Shown one piece after another: positions 1-8,951 of a stretch of DNA of 64,000 nt. The notes beneath the pieces are model-generated. The model searched no databases. It saw only the letters and a list, made by a program, of their open reading frames with translations, and was not told the DNA's origin. Position 1 is the first letter of the stretch. Each line of letters starts with the position of its first letter. A program made the translations under genes and the position numbers. Location of the stretch: the NCBI RefSeq assembly GCF_964022235.1, contig NZ_CAXHZL010000002.1, forward strand, positions 383,892 to 447,891, in the 5' to 3' direction. This DNA comes from Limimaricola sp964022235. GTDB lineage: Bacteria; Pseudomonadota; Alphaproteobacteria; Rhodobacterales; Rhodobacteraceae.

Positions 1-483
1 CGTCATGCGCGTGACAACTGGTCCGGAGCCAAGGCCGATTTCCGTGCCGCGATCGCAATCGATCCCGAACGCGCCGAGGTTCTCAATTTCCTTGGCTATT
101 CGCTGGTCGAGCGGGGCGAGGCGCTCGATGAGGCGCTCGACATGATCGAACGGGCGGTACGTGCCCAGCCCGACAACGGCGCCATTGTTGACAGCCTCGG
201 CTGGGCCCAGTTCAAGCTTGGCCAGTACAAGGACGCGGTGGGGCACCTCGAACGGGCCGCCGAGCTGGAGCCGGTGGACCCGATCGTCAATGATCACTTG
301 GGCGACGGCTACTGGGCCGTGGGCCGTCTGACCGAGGCGCGGTTCCAATGGCAGCGGGCGCTGTCGTTCGAACCCACCCCCGAGGCGGCCGCGCGGATCC
401 GTGAGAAACTCGCAAAAGGGCTCGACGCGGTGATTGCCGCCGAGGGTGGCGCTCCGCTCCGGCAGGTGGCGCAGGGGCGCTGA
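1..483 (+). CDS. TPR-repeat protein, C-terminal part (5' end outside window)
   Basis: The frame is open from the first base to a TGA at 481-483, so the gene begins before the window. The visible ~160 residues hold tetratricopeptide-like repeats with the usual spacing of small, aromatic and acidic residues (for example LGWAQFKLGQYKDAVGHLER and the following LGDGYWAVGRL unit). TPR proteins of this kind are protein-interaction scaffolds, often in the envelope; nothing here gives a specific partner. It ends 2 bp before ispE, so the two are probably cotranscribed. The family call is good but the function is unknown. Confidence 0.8.
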   Translation, partial: RHARDNWSGAKADFRAAIAIDPERAEVLNFLGYSLVERGEALDEALDMIERAVRAQPDNGAIVDSLGWAQFKLGQYKDAVGHLERAAELEPVDPIVNDHLGDGYWAVGRLTEARFQWQRALSFEPTPEAAARIREKLAKGLDAVIAAEGGAPLRQVAQGR

Positions 484-485
484 TC

Positions 486-1346
486 ATGGCGCTCGACAAG
501 GGGCTGGCCCCGGCTAAGATCAATCTGGCGCTGCATGTCACTGGCCTGCGCGCCGGGGGCTATCATCTGCTCGACAGCCTCGTGGCCTTTGCGGGCGTGG
601 GAGATCAACTCACCGCGCTCGCTGCCACCGATCTGACGCTCGAGGTGACCGGGCCTTTCTCCAAGGGCGTGCCTCTCGACGAGAGCAACACCGTGATGCG
701 CGCGGCCCGGGCGCTTCAGGCGGCGCGTGGCGTTACACAGGGCGCGCGGATCAAGCTGACCAAAGCCCTGCCCCATGCCGCAGGGATCGGCAGCGGATCC
801 TCCGATGCCGCCGCGGCGCTGCGGCTGCTCAGCCAGGTCTGGGGGGTCGAGAACTTCACCCCCGGCGACCTCGAAGTGTTGGAACTGGGCGCGGATGTGC
901 CGGTCTGCCTGAACGCGCCCGCGCCAACCCGGATGAGCGGCATAGGCGAGATTCTGACCCCGGTGCCCCCCCTGCCCTCTTGCGGTCTGGTGCTGGTCAA
1001 CCCCGGGGTGGAAGTGCCCACGGGCCAGGTCTTCGACAAGCTGGAGCGCTCCGATAATTCGGCCATGGCCGTTCTGCCGGACCGGCTCGATTACGAGGGT
1101 CTGCTGGACTGGCTTGGCGCGCAGCGCAACGATCTGCAGGCCCCCGCCGAGGCGCTTGCCCCCGAGATCACCCGTGCGCTCAAGCGGCTGCGCACGATGC
1201 CCGGGGTCGATCTCGCGGTGATGTCCGGCTCGGGGGCCACCTGCGTGGGCCTCACGCGCGACATGGGCCGCGCCCGTCAGGTCGCCCGCGCCATCCAGCT
1301 GTCGGAAATGGGCTGGTGGGTCGCGCCCGCGCCGCTGCTCAGCTGA
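486..1346 (+). CDS. ispE: 4-diphosphocytidyl-2-C-methyl-D-erythritol kinase
   Basis: This GHMP-superfamily kinase phosphorylates CDP-methylerythritol in the MEP isoprenoid pathway in the cytoplasm. The 286-residue length is normal for the family. The N-terminus carries the substrate motif PAKINLALHV, and the glycine-rich ATP loop is GIGSGSSDAAAALRLL, a slight variant of the usual GLGGGSSDAA. A C-terminal GSGATCVGL loop is present. It starts 2 bp after the upstream TPR gene. Its 3' end overlaps the convergent polyprenyl synthase gene by 8 bp, which puts two isoprenoid enzymes tail to tail. Confidence 0.95.
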   Translation: MALDKGLAPAKINLALHVTGLRAGGYHLLDSLVAFAGVGDQLTALAATDLTLEVTGPFSKGVPLDESNTVMRAARALQAARGVTQGARIKLTKALPHAAGIGSGSSDAAAALRLLSQVWGVENFTPGDLEVLELGADVPVCLNAPAPTRMSGIGEILTPVPPLPSCGLVLVNPGVEVPTGQVFDKLERSDNSAMAVLPDRLDYEGLLDWLGAQRNDLQAPAEALAPEITRALKRLRTMPGVDLAVMSGSGATCVGLTRDMGRARQVARAIQLSEMGWWVAPAPLLS

Positions 1347-2337
1347 TCCGCTCGACCACGTAGCTCGCCAAGTCCTCGAGCATGTCGGCCAAGGGATGGC
1401 GCGGCAGCTCGCGCAGGCTCAGGCGCGCCCGCTCGGCCCAGTCGAGCGCGGTCTGGCGCGTGCTGGCCAAGGCACCGTGTCGCGCGAGAATCGCCTGCGC
1501 CCGCGCAAGATCGCCCTCTTCGACCCGGCCCTTGCCGATGGTGCGGCTCCAGAAGGCGCGCTCCTCTGCATCGGCCTGCGCCAATGCCCGGATCACCGGC
1601 AGAGTCAGCTTGCCTTCGCGCAGATCATCGCCGAGCGCCTTGCCGATCGCCGCCGTGCCACCGTAGTCGAGCAGATCGTCGACGATCTGAAAGGCGATGC
1701 CGAGCGCGTCACCATAGGCACGCAGCGCCGCGACATGCGGCTCTGGCGCACCGGCGATGATGCCACCCACCTCGGTTGCCGCCGAGAACAGCGCCGCGGT
1801 CTTGCCGCGCACCACTCGCAGGTAGGTCTCTTCGGTGGTCTCGAGATTGCGCGCCGCCGTGAGCTGCAGCACCTCGCCCTCGGCGATGGTGGCCGAGGCG
1901 TTCGAGAGGATGCCCAGCACCCGCAGCGAGCCGGTTTCGACCATTACCTGAAACGAGCGCGCAAAGAGGTAGTCGCCCACCAGCACGGAAGAGGTGTTGT
2001 CCCACAGAAGGTTCGCGGTGGGGCGGCCCCGCCGCTGCTTGCTGTCGTCGACGACGTCGTCATGCAGCAAGGTCGCGGTATGGATGAACTCCACCGTCGC
2101 GGCGAGGTGAATATGGTAAGGACCGTCGTAGCCGCACAGCCTTGCGGCGGCGAGCGTCAGCATCGGACGCAGCCGCTTGCCGCCCGCCTCGACCAGATGC
2201 GCCGTCACCTCCGGAATGCGCGGCGCGTGCTCGGAGGCCATGCGCTCGCGGATCATCGCATTGACCGCCTGCATATCGCCCGAAAGGGCCTGCGCGAGGC
2301 GGTCGTGCGGTTTGGCGGTGGGCGTGGCAAGATCCAT
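1339..2337 (-). CDS. all-trans polyprenyl diphosphate synthase (octa-/decaprenyl type)
   Basis: This E-type prenyltransferase elongates farnesyl or geranylgeranyl diphosphate with isopentenyl diphosphate, probably to make the ubiquinone side chain. Both aspartate-rich motifs are visible: LLHDDVVDDS (first) and QIVDDLLDY (second), with the GGKRLRP substrate motif upstream. The ATG at 2337 gives 332 residues, the usual size; the longer frame would need a TTG seven codons upstream. The chain length (C40 or C50) cannot be read from sequence by eye. It is divergent from the DUF2007 gene, with about 50 bp between starts. Confidence 0.9.
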   Translation of the reverse strand: MDLATPTAKPHDRLAQALSGDMQAVNAMIRERMASEHAPRIPEVTAHLVEAGGKRLRPMLTLAAARLCGYDGPYHIHLAATVEFIHTATLLHDDVVDDSKQRRGRPTANLLWDNTSSVLVGDYLFARSFQVMVETGSLRVLGILSNASATIAEGEVLQLTAARNLETTEETYLRVVRGKTAALFSAATEVGGIIAGAPEPHVAALRAYGDALGIAFQIVDDLLDYGGTAAIGKALGDDLREGKLTLPVIRALAQADAEERAFWSRTIGKGRVEEGDLARAQAILARHGALASTRQTALDWAERARLSLRELPRHPLADMLEDLASYVVERIS

Positions 2338-2387
2338 GGGCGGCGGTCTTCTCGACAAGGGCGTCGAAACGCCCTAGCTGGTTGCGG

Positions 2388-2603
2388 ATGAAAGAGCTTT
2401 TGCGCAGCAATGACCCGACGGTCTTCGCCTTTGCCACCGCCCTTCTGAACGGCGAGGGTATAGACTGCTTCGAGTGGGACGTAAACACGAGCATCCTCGA
2501 AGGATCGATCGGTATCCTGCCTCGCCGCCTGATGGTGCGCGATGCGGATCATGCCGCCGCCGAACGTGCGATGCGCGACAATGACATCGATCTGGGCCGA
2601 TGA
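2388..2603 (+). CDS. DUF2007 family small protein (putative signal-transducing protein)
   Basis: This 71-residue protein has the DUF2007 pattern: an N-terminal MKELLRSNDP segment, a LLNGEGIDCFEWD helix-strand and a C-terminal MVRDADHAAAERAM helix. The family resembles a PII-like ferredoxin fold, but its function is not established. The ATG at 2388 is preferred over a TTG at 2382. The end overlaps the start of the downstream methyltransferase by 23 bp, indicating translational coupling; this neighbour pair recurs in alphaproteobacteria (recollection, not searched). Confidence 0.8.
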   Translation: MKELLRSNDPTVFAFATALLNGEGIDCFEWDVNTSILEGSIGILPRRLMVRDADHAAAERAMRDNDIDLGR

Positions 2604-3345
2604 AGACCTGACCCGCGACGCCTTTCTGGGCGGGCGGGTGGCACTCCTGCAGCCGCGACGTGGCTACCGGGCGGGCACCGACCCGGTGTTGCTCGCGGCG
2701 GCGGTGGAGGCCACGCCTGGCCAGAGCGTGCTCGAGCTTGGCTGCGGCGCCGGAGCGGCGATGCTGTGCCTTGCCGCACGGGTACCAGACCTCGATTTGT
2801 GCGGGGTCGAGATCCAGCCGGGCTACGCCGATCTGGCGCGGCGCAACGCCGAGAGAAACAAGGCACGGGTCGCGGTCCACACCGCCGACCTGCGCGCGCT
2901 CCCGCCCGAGATCAAGGCGCGCCGCTTCGACCACGTCATCGCCAACCCGCCATATTTCGATCGCGCCCATTCGCGCCCGGCCCCCGACCCCGCCAAGGAG
3001 ACCGCCTTTGGCGCGCCGCTGTCGCTGGCGCTATGGATCGACGCCATGGCACGGCGCGTGGCCCCCTTGGGCAGATTGACGCTGATCCAGCGGGCCGATC
3101 GTCTGCCCGAGATCATCGCGGCGCTGCACGGGCGCATGGGAGGCCTCGCCGTGCGCCCACTTGTGTCGCGCGCGGGGCGGGACGCCGAAAGGGTGATCGT
3201 CACCGCGCGCCAGAGCGGCCGCGCCGCGTTTCGACTCGGGGCCCCCTTGGTGCTGCACGAGGGTGATCGGCACCTGTCGGATGCAGGCGATTTCACCCCC
3301 GAAGCCGAAGCAATTCTCCGTCATGGAGAAAAATTGCGCATCTAG
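2581..3345 (+). CDS. SAM-dependent N6-adenine methyltransferase, TrmN6/YfiC-like
   Basis: This 254-residue class I methyltransferase has a SAM-binding motif I VLELGCGAGAAML and the N6-adenine catalytic motif NPPYF. The N-terminal FLGGRVALLQPRRGYRAGTD segment is typical of the YfiC/TrmN6 group, which methylates A37 of tRNA1(Val) in E. coli. The same group also contains enzymes of unknown substrate, so the tRNA target is inferred. The start at 2581 was chosen because homology begins at MTSIW; the start lies inside the upstream DUF2007 gene. Confidence 0.8.
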   Translation: MTSIWADEDLTRDAFLGGRVALLQPRRGYRAGTDPVLLAAAVEATPGQSVLELGCGAGAAMLCLAARVPDLDLCGVEIQPGYADLARRNAERNKARVAVHTADLRALPPEIKARRFDHVIANPPYFDRAHSRPAPDPAKETAFGAPLSLALWIDAMARRVAPLGRLTLIQRADRLPEIIAALHGRMGGLAVRPLVSRAGRDAERVIVTARQSGRAAFRLGAPLVLHEGDRHLSDAGDFTPEAEAILRHGEKLRI

Positions 3346-3472
3346 CTCAACTTCTAGCGCAAGATTTCGCCGATCCTTTGCGAAAATGACGAATGCGTCG
3401 CATCTCGCAGGTGACAGAATTGTAAAACCGTGTTCGACTGAGGCTGTCGCAACCAGACACAGGAGACAGCCT

Positions 3473-3640
3473 ATGAGCCTGACATCGCATCTGGAAGAAC
3501 TGCGCAGGAAACATCAGTCGCTCTCGCAGGAGGTGGAGATGGCGCAGAGGGCGCCCGCCACCAGCGACTTCGAAATCGCTCAGATGAAAAAGCGTAAGCT
3601 CATGCTGAAGGAAGAGATCACGCGGCTCAGCCCGCATTAG
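3473..3640 (+). CDS. DUF465 (YdcH-like) small protein
   Basis: This is a 55-residue, charged, helical protein. It matches the YdcH/DUF465 pattern: an N-terminal HLEELRRKHQSL helix and a C-terminal IAQMKKRKLMLKEEI helix likely to form an antiparallel coiled coil. The function is unknown in any species. An AGGAGAC ribosome-binding site lies 6 bp before the ATG at 3473. The longer frame upstream is out of keeping with the family size. It is probably monocistronic; the terminator at 3719-3753 follows. Confidence 0.8.
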   Translation: MSLTSHLEELRRKHQSLSQEVEMAQRAPATSDFEIAQMKKRKLMLKEEITRLSPH

Positions 3641-3718
3641 GAGGAACGGATGCCGGGGCACGACCCCGGCTCTCCCCACCGGAGCGGCACGTACCTTTGA
3701 AACGCGCCCCCTCCGTCC

Positions 3719-3753
3719 AAGGCGCCTGCCGCATCCGCGTCGGGCGCCTTTTT
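3719..3753 (+). terminator. Rho-independent terminator after the DUF465 gene
   Basis: An 8-bp stem, AAGGCGCC at 3719-3726 pairing with GGCGCCTT at 3743-3750, encloses a 16-nt loop and runs into a T-tract (five T in total). It sits between the DUF465 gene and the GST gene and probably ends the upstream transcript. Confidence 0.6.
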
Positions 3754-3851
3754 CCTGTCCGACCTATAGGATCGCACTGGCATCGGGCGCCCTGCTCGGC
3801 TTTGCTCGCGCCATCACGTCCCGACGCGGGGCGCGCAGCAGGAGCCGAACC

Positions 3852-4469
3852 ATGCCGGATATCGAACTCTACGGTCACCCGGATTCGGGCCATGCCTGCA
3901 AGGTGGCGCTGGCGCTCGGGCTGGCAGGCCTTGCCCATCGCACCTACCGCGTCGACATCTGGGCCGCGCCTGCAACGCGGCCGCCTGCATTTCTCGCGGC
4001 CAATCCGGCGGCCGAGGTACCGGTCCTGCTCATCGATGGCATCGCCCATGTGCAGTCGGGGGCGATCCTGCTCGAGATCGCGGGTCGATTTGCCTGTCTT
4101 GGCGGGGAGAGCGTGAGCGGGATGCGCCGCGCCCGCGAGTTGGTGATCTGGGAGGCGAACCGCATCGGCATGTGCCTGCCGCAACTCAAGGAAGCTCGCA
4201 GGCCCGGCGGCGATGACTTCGCGCCCGAGGTGCTGGACTGGTTGCGGATGCGCTTTGCGGCAGACGCCCGGCGCTTCGACATGCTTCTCGGCAGCGCCGC
4301 TTTCCTGCACGGCAGCAAGCCGGGCGTGGGCGACTGCGCGGTCTGGGGCTATGCCCAATGGCTGGAGGAGGCCGGGGTCGCGCCGACTCCGCGCATGGGG
4401 GCTTGGATCGACCGGATGCGGGGGCTGGACGCCATGCGGGTACCGGAGGCGTTCTTTCCACCCCATTAG
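3852..4469 (+). CDS. glutathione S-transferase family protein
   Basis: This 205-residue protein has an N-terminal thioredoxin-like GST domain: MPDIELYGHPDSGHACKVAL carries the active-site region, and AEVPVLLIDG the cis-proline (VPVL). QSGAILLEIA resembles the usual glutathione-binding ESxAI segment, with Q in place of E. A helical C-terminal half follows. The substrate cannot be predicted. AGGAG lies 8 bp before the start codon. A perfect 10-bp hairpin follows the stop and separates it from the convergent phaB gene. Confidence 0.8.
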   Translation: MPDIELYGHPDSGHACKVALALGLAGLAHRTYRVDIWAAPATRPPAFLAANPAAEVPVLLIDGIAHVQSGAILLEIAGRFACLGGESVSGMRRARELVIWEANRIGMCLPQLKEARRPGGDDFAPEVLDWLRMRFAADARRFDMLLGSAAFLHGSKPGVGDCAVWGYAQWLEEAGVAPTPRMGAWIDRMRGLDAMRVPEAFFPPH

Positions 4470-4495
4470 GTGCCCCTGCCCGCCGGGCTCGGGCC

Positions 4496-4519
4496 GGGCA
4501 GACGGCGAACCGTCTGCCC
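4496..4519. terminator. 10-bp hairpin between convergent GST and phaB genes
   Basis: GGGCAGACGG at 4496-4505 and CCGTCTGCCC at 4510-4519 form a perfect stem closed by a CGAA tetraloop. It lies in the short gap between two convergent genes, which suggests a shared terminator. Neither side has a clear T-tract, so the terminator call is an inference from position. Confidence 0.5.
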
Positions 4520-4526
4520 CTATGGG

Positions 4527-5252
<726 letters not shown>

Positions 5253-5308
5253 CTCTGCTCTCCCTCGCATGCGATTGGTCTGTTCCGACAGTCTCGCATC
5301 ACGCAGGG

Positions 5309-6136
5309 TCAAACAAGCCCAACCTCGTCGCAAAAGGTCTCGGCGTCGCGCGCGCCCTGCTCCCAGGTGCGGCACAGCTTGTCTGGATCGGTAAAATCGA
5401 TCTTGTCGGCGGGGGTCTCGTCCGACGGCATCACATAACGCCGCCCCGAGACCCGCGGCAACTTGCGGTAGCGCCGGGTGAGCAGCACCAGCGTCTCGCC
5501 CTCGTCGGGCTCGGGCATCGGCGCCTGATCGGCCATGCCGCCATCGACGACCGGTCGCCCGTCCCAGTCGGGCGGCTCGAACACCGGGGGAATCACCGCC
5601 GCGGCGCAAACCAGATCGACAAGCCGTCCGTCGCTCGCGGCTGCGTTCGCATCCACGAGGCTGACCTCGAGACCCAGCTTTTCGGCCCATGAAAAATGCG
5701 GTGAGTTGATCAGATGCAGCTCGGCCTCATAGGCCAAGGTCGCCGCCACGCCGCTTATCTTCGGCAGACCGCCCGCGGGCGGGTGCGCGATCAGGATCTG
5801 CGTTCGCGGGCCTTGGGCGACCGTCCGCGCCGCCGCGTCGTCGAGCACCTTGCTCACGACCTTGCAGTAGATCCGCTGATGCGGACTGATGTCGCCCGCC
5901 TCGCGGTCGAACAGGTTGCTCTGCTGTTCTTCGAAGGCCTCGCACATCGCGTCGAGCAGTTTGCGTTCGCGGTCCGCCACATAGGCCGCCGCCGACAGCG
6001 CACCACCCGAGACGCCAGCGATGCGCTCGGGCGCGATCCGGGCGCGCTGGCCGAGCACTTCCATGAAGCCGCCCTGCCAGAAACAGCGCAGACCGCCCCC
6101 CGAAAACACGAGTTGCCGAGGAGCGGTCCAGGTCAC
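5309..6136 (-). CDS. patatin-like phospholipase/acyl hydrolase within the pha operon
   Basis: This 275-residue protein has all patatin hallmarks: an oxyanion-hole segment FSGGGLRCFWQGG, the nucleophile elbow GVSGGAL (GxSxG) and the catalytic aspartate in VVDGGMAD. The start is a GTG at 6136, one base after the phaA stop (TGAcGTG), so it is probably translationally coupled to phaA. phaB follows 56 bp later. Patatins hydrolyse lipid acyl esters. Its place between two PHB synthesis genes hints at a role with PHB or granule lipids, but this is inference. Confidence 0.85.
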   Translation of the reverse strand: MTWTAPRQLVFSGGGLRCFWQGGFMEVLGQRARIAPERIAGVSGGALSAAAYVADRERKLLDAMCEAFEEQQSNLFDREAGDISPHQRIYCKVVSKVLDDAAARTVAQGPRTQILIAHPPAGGLPKISGVAATLAYEAELHLINSPHFSWAEKLGLEVSLVDANAAASDGRLVDLVCAAAVIPPVFEPPDWDGRPVVDGGMADQAPMPEPDEGETLVLLTRRYRKLPRVSGRRYVMPSDETPADKIDFTDPDKLCRTWEQGARDAETFCDEVGLV

Positions 6137-6137
6137 G

Positions 6138-7313
6138 TCAGTCGCGCTCGATGCACAGGGCGACGCCCATGCCACCGCCGATGCACAGCGTGGCGAGGCC
6201 CTTCTTGGCGTCGCGGCGCTGCATTTCGTGCAGCAGGGTGACGAGCACGCGGCAACCCGAGGCACCGATCGGGTGACCGATGGCGATGGCGCCGCCGTTG
6301 ACGTTCACCTTGGCCGGATCCCAGCCCATTTCCTTGTTCACCGCGAGAGCTTGGGCGGCGAAGGCTTCATTGGCCTCGATCAGGTCGAGATCGTCGACCG
6401 ACCAACCGGCTTTTTCCAGCGCCTTCTTCGACGCATAGATCGGGCCTTCGCCCATGTAGGCCGGGTCGAGACCGGCGGTGGCATAGGCGGCGATGCGGCC
6501 CAGCGGCGTGATGCCCCGGCGGCTTGCCTCCTCGACCGACATCAGGAGCGTCGCGGCAGCACCGTCGTTGAGACCCGAGGCGTTGGCCGCCGTCACGGTG
6601 CCGTCTTTGGAGAAGGCCGGGCGCAGCTTGGCCATGGCATCGATGGTGGCGCCGTGGCGGATGTATTCATCGGCGTCGGTGACGATGTCGCCCTTGCGGG
6701 TCTTCACGATAAAGGGGACGATCTCATCCTTGAAGCGGCCCGCCTTCTGGGCCTCCTCGGCCTTGTTCTGCGAGGCGACGGCGAACTCATCCTGCATCTC
6801 ACGGGTGATCTGGTGGCGGCTCGCCACGTTCTCGGCGGTGGTGCCCATGTGGTAGTCGTTGAAGGCGTCCCAGAGGCCGTCCTTGATCATCGTGTCGGTG
6901 AGCTTGATGTCGCCCATCTTCTGGCCCTGCCGCAGCGTCTGGGCGTGCGGGGCAAGCGACATGCTCTCCTGACCGCCGGCGCAGACGATCGAGGCATCGC
7001 CAAGCTGGATGTGCTGTGCGGCGAGGGCGACGGCGCGCAGGCCCGAGCCACAGACCTGGTTGAGGCTCCAAGCGGCGGCCTCTTGTGGCAGGCCCGCAAT
7101 GATATGCGCCTGACGCGCGGGGTTCTGGCCTTGGGCGGCGGTCAACACCTGACCCAGAATGGTTTCGCTCACCTCGGACTTGTCGACGCCGGCGCGCGAC
7201 ACGACCTCCTCGAGCACGGTGGCGCCGAGCTGATGCGCAGGCGTGTTGGCGAAGGCGCCGCCGAAGCTGCCCACCGCAGTGCGGGCGGCCGAGGCGATAA
7301 CGACATTGGTCAT
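6138..7313 (-). CDS. phaA: acetyl-CoA C-acetyltransferase (beta-ketothiolase)
   Basis: This thiolase condenses two acetyl-CoA to acetoacetyl-CoA, the first step of PHB synthesis. At 391 residues it has the normal length. The acyl-accepting cysteine lies in NQVCGSGLRA, and the C-terminal active-site elements are GHPIGASGCR and the second cysteine in TLCIGGGMG; NEAFA is also present. AGGGAGAG lies 4 bp before the ATG. It heads the phaA-patatin-phaB operon. Confidence 0.95.
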   Translation of the reverse strand: MTNVVIASAARTAVGSFGGAFANTPAHQLGATVLEEVVSRAGVDKSEVSETILGQVLTAAQGQNPARQAHIIAGLPQEAAAWSLNQVCGSGLRAVALAAQHIQLGDASIVCAGGQESMSLAPHAQTLRQGQKMGDIKLTDTMIKDGLWDAFNDYHMGTTAENVASRHQITREMQDEFAVASQNKAEEAQKAGRFKDEIVPFIVKTRKGDIVTDADEYIRHGATIDAMAKLRPAFSKDGTVTAANASGLNDGAAATLLMSVEEASRRGITPLGRIAAYATAGLDPAYMGEGPIYASKKALEKAGWSVDDLDLIEANEAFAAQALAVNKEMGWDPAKVNVNGGAIAIGHPIGASGCRVLVTLLHEMQRRDAKKGLATLCIGGGMGVALCIERD

Positions 7314-7386
7314 GAAACTCTCCCTGACAGACGGGCCGGCACGCGCCGGGGACCCGGATCGGGGATGAGCCTACCAGCCTCTGCCG

Positions 7387-8193
7387 TCAGGGCAACGGCA
7401 TTCGGGCCGCGGGCCGGGGCACATGCGCCGGATGCCCCCAAAGATAGCCTTGCAGGCAATTCGCGCCGATCCCGGCGAGCGTCTTCGCCTCGGCCTCGGT
7501 CTCGACCCCGCAGGCGACATGCGCCATGCCGAACTGTCGGGCGACCGCGATCAGCGCACCGCAGAGCACCTGGTTGTCGGGGTCTTCCTCGATGCCGCGC
7601 ACGAAATGCGCGTCGATCTTCACGAGGTCAAACAGGAAATCGCGTAGATGGCGAAACGCCGTCTGCCCCGACCCGAATTCATCAAGAGCGAAGCCCACAC
7701 CGCGCGGCCGCAGCTCGGCCATGAAGCGGCAGACCACCTCGGGCAGTGTCATCGCCGAGGTTTCCGATATTTCGAGGATCAGCCTTTCACCGATGCCGGG
7801 GCCACGCGCGAGCCCATCCTCCAGCGCCCGCCGCCAGCGCCCGTCACCGATCGAGCGGGCCGACATGTTGATCGACAGCCTGAGTCTTGGGGCGCGGCGC
7901 AGCGCCTCGAGCCCTTCGCGCAGCGAGGCGCGGTCGAGATCGCGGCCCAGCGCGGTTTCCTCGACGCCGGGCAGGAAATGCCGCGCGGGCAGCAAACGAC
8001 CGGCGTGATCGCGCAGACGGATCAGACCTTCATGAAAGGCGGTGTCGCCGGTCTTGGTCACCATGACCGGCTGATAGGCCAGTTCGGTGCGCCGCTCGGC
8101 CAGCGCCTCGCGCACGAGGCGCGGAATGTCGGCAAGGTCGAGGGCCTGCGCATGGGCAAAGGGATCTGTGGGCTGATCGGTCTTGGACGTCAT
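7387..8193 (-). CDS. EAL-domain protein with a divergent catalytic motif
   Basis: The protein (268 residues from the ATG at 8193; another ATG at 8223 is possible) is almost entirely one EAL domain, the fold of c-di-GMP phosphodiesterases. Recognisable blocks are LAYQPVM, EGLIRLRD (for EALLR), LSINMSARS, LILEISET, VKID and LQGYLWG. The metal-binding DDFGTG block reads LDEFGSGQT, with Glu replacing one Asp, and the usual EGVET block is CGVET. No GGDEF or sensor domain is present. It may be a weak or inactive enzyme acting as a c-di-GMP receptor. Confidence 0.8.
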   Translation of the reverse strand: MTSKTDQPTDPFAHAQALDLADIPRLVREALAERRTELAYQPVMVTKTGDTAFHEGLIRLRDHAGRLLPARHFLPGVEETALGRDLDRASLREGLEALRRAPRLRLSINMSARSIGDGRWRRALEDGLARGPGIGERLILEISETSAMTLPEVVCRFMAELRPRGVGFALDEFGSGQTAFRHLRDFLFDLVKIDAHFVRGIEEDPDNQVLCGALIAVARQFGMAHVACGVETEAEAKTLAGIGANCLQGYLWGHPAHVPRPAARMPLP

Positions 8194-8260
8194 GGCGGGC
8201 CCCTGTCTGAGGTGATCCCGCAACCCTGCACCATTCCCCCCTAAGGCGAGGTGAACGGCC

Positions 8261-8701
8261 CTACCAGCGCGACAGCGCGTCCTCGTCCTCGGGCGTCGCC
8301 TCGACCCAATGCGCGCCGGTCTCGGTAACCTCCTTCTTCCAGAAGGGGGCGCGCGACTTGAGATAGTCCATCAGGTATTCGGCGGCCTCGAAGGCGGCCC
8401 GGCGATGCGCCGCCGCCGTGGCCACCATCATGATCGGCTGGCCCAGAGGCAGCGCGCCGTAACGGTGGATCACCATGAGATCCGCGAGATCCCAGCGCGC
8501 CATGGCCGCCTCGGCGATCGCCGTGATCGCGGATTCGGTCATGCCGGGATAATGCTCGATTTCCATGCGGATCAGGCCGCCATCGCGGTCGCGTACGATG
8601 CCGGTAAAGCTCACCACCGCCCCGACCTCGTGGCGGCCATGGGCAAAGGCGTCGAGTTCGGCGCCGGCGTCGAAAGGAGCCTCCTGAACCGAGATCTTCA
8701 C
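8261..8701 (-). CDS. moaE: molybdopterin synthase catalytic subunit
   Basis: MoaE, with MoaD, converts cyclic pyranopterin monophosphate to molybdopterin. The 146-residue protein shows the family signatures GAVVSFTGIVRD, IEHYPGM, HRYGALPLG and the catalytic-lysine region LKSRAPFWKKE. It starts with GTG at 8701, one base after the moaD stop, so moaD and moaE are coupled. The gene order pgsA-moaD-moaE is one transcription unit. Confidence 0.93.
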   Translation of the reverse strand: MKISVQEAPFDAGAELDAFAHGRHEVGAVVSFTGIVRDRDGGLIRMEIEHYPGMTESAITAIAEAAMARWDLADLMVIHRYGALPLGQPIMMVATAAAHRRAAFEAAEYLMDYLKSRAPFWKKEVTETGAHWVEATPEDEDALSRW

Positions 8702-8702
8702 C

Positions 8703-8951
8703 TCAGCCCCCGGTCATCGGCGGGAAGAACGCGACCTCGCGCACGCCCGCGAGAGCCGCGTCGAACTCCGACAGCTCTTGATCGAGCGCCACGCGCAGCG
8801 CCGACACGTCCGAGAAGGCCATGGCATAGCGGTCCTCACGGGCGCGCAGTTCCTCGACCAGATCCGCCACCGTGGCGGCCTCGGTCTCGATCCGCTCGCG
8901 CGGCAGGCCGATGCGCTCGCGCACCCAAGCGAAATAGACCACGTCGATCAT
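8703..8951 (-). CDS. moaD: molybdopterin synthase sulfur-carrier subunit
   Basis: This 82-residue ubiquitin-fold sulfur carrier ends in the diagnostic Gly-Gly (PPMTGG), which is thiocarboxylated before sulfur transfer by MoaE. The N-terminal VVYFAWVRERIG strand fits MoaD. The ATG overlaps the pgsA stop by 4 bp (ATGA at 8948-8951). Confidence 0.92.
   Translation of the reverse strand: MIDVVYFAWVRERIGLPRERIETEAATVADLVEELRAREDRYAMAFSDVSALRVALDQELSEFDAALAGVREVAFFPPMTGG

Noticed and set aside
5309..6265. Longer patatin frame with an upstream start inside phaA
   Set aside because: The extra 43 residues overlap phaA in another frame and have no patatin similarity; the GTG at 6136 directly after the phaA stop fits better.
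6021..7724. Long + strand open frames opposite phaA and other genes (567 codons and similar)
   Set aside because: They are antisense shadows of high-GC genes, with arginine/histidine/alanine-rich translations and no family motif.
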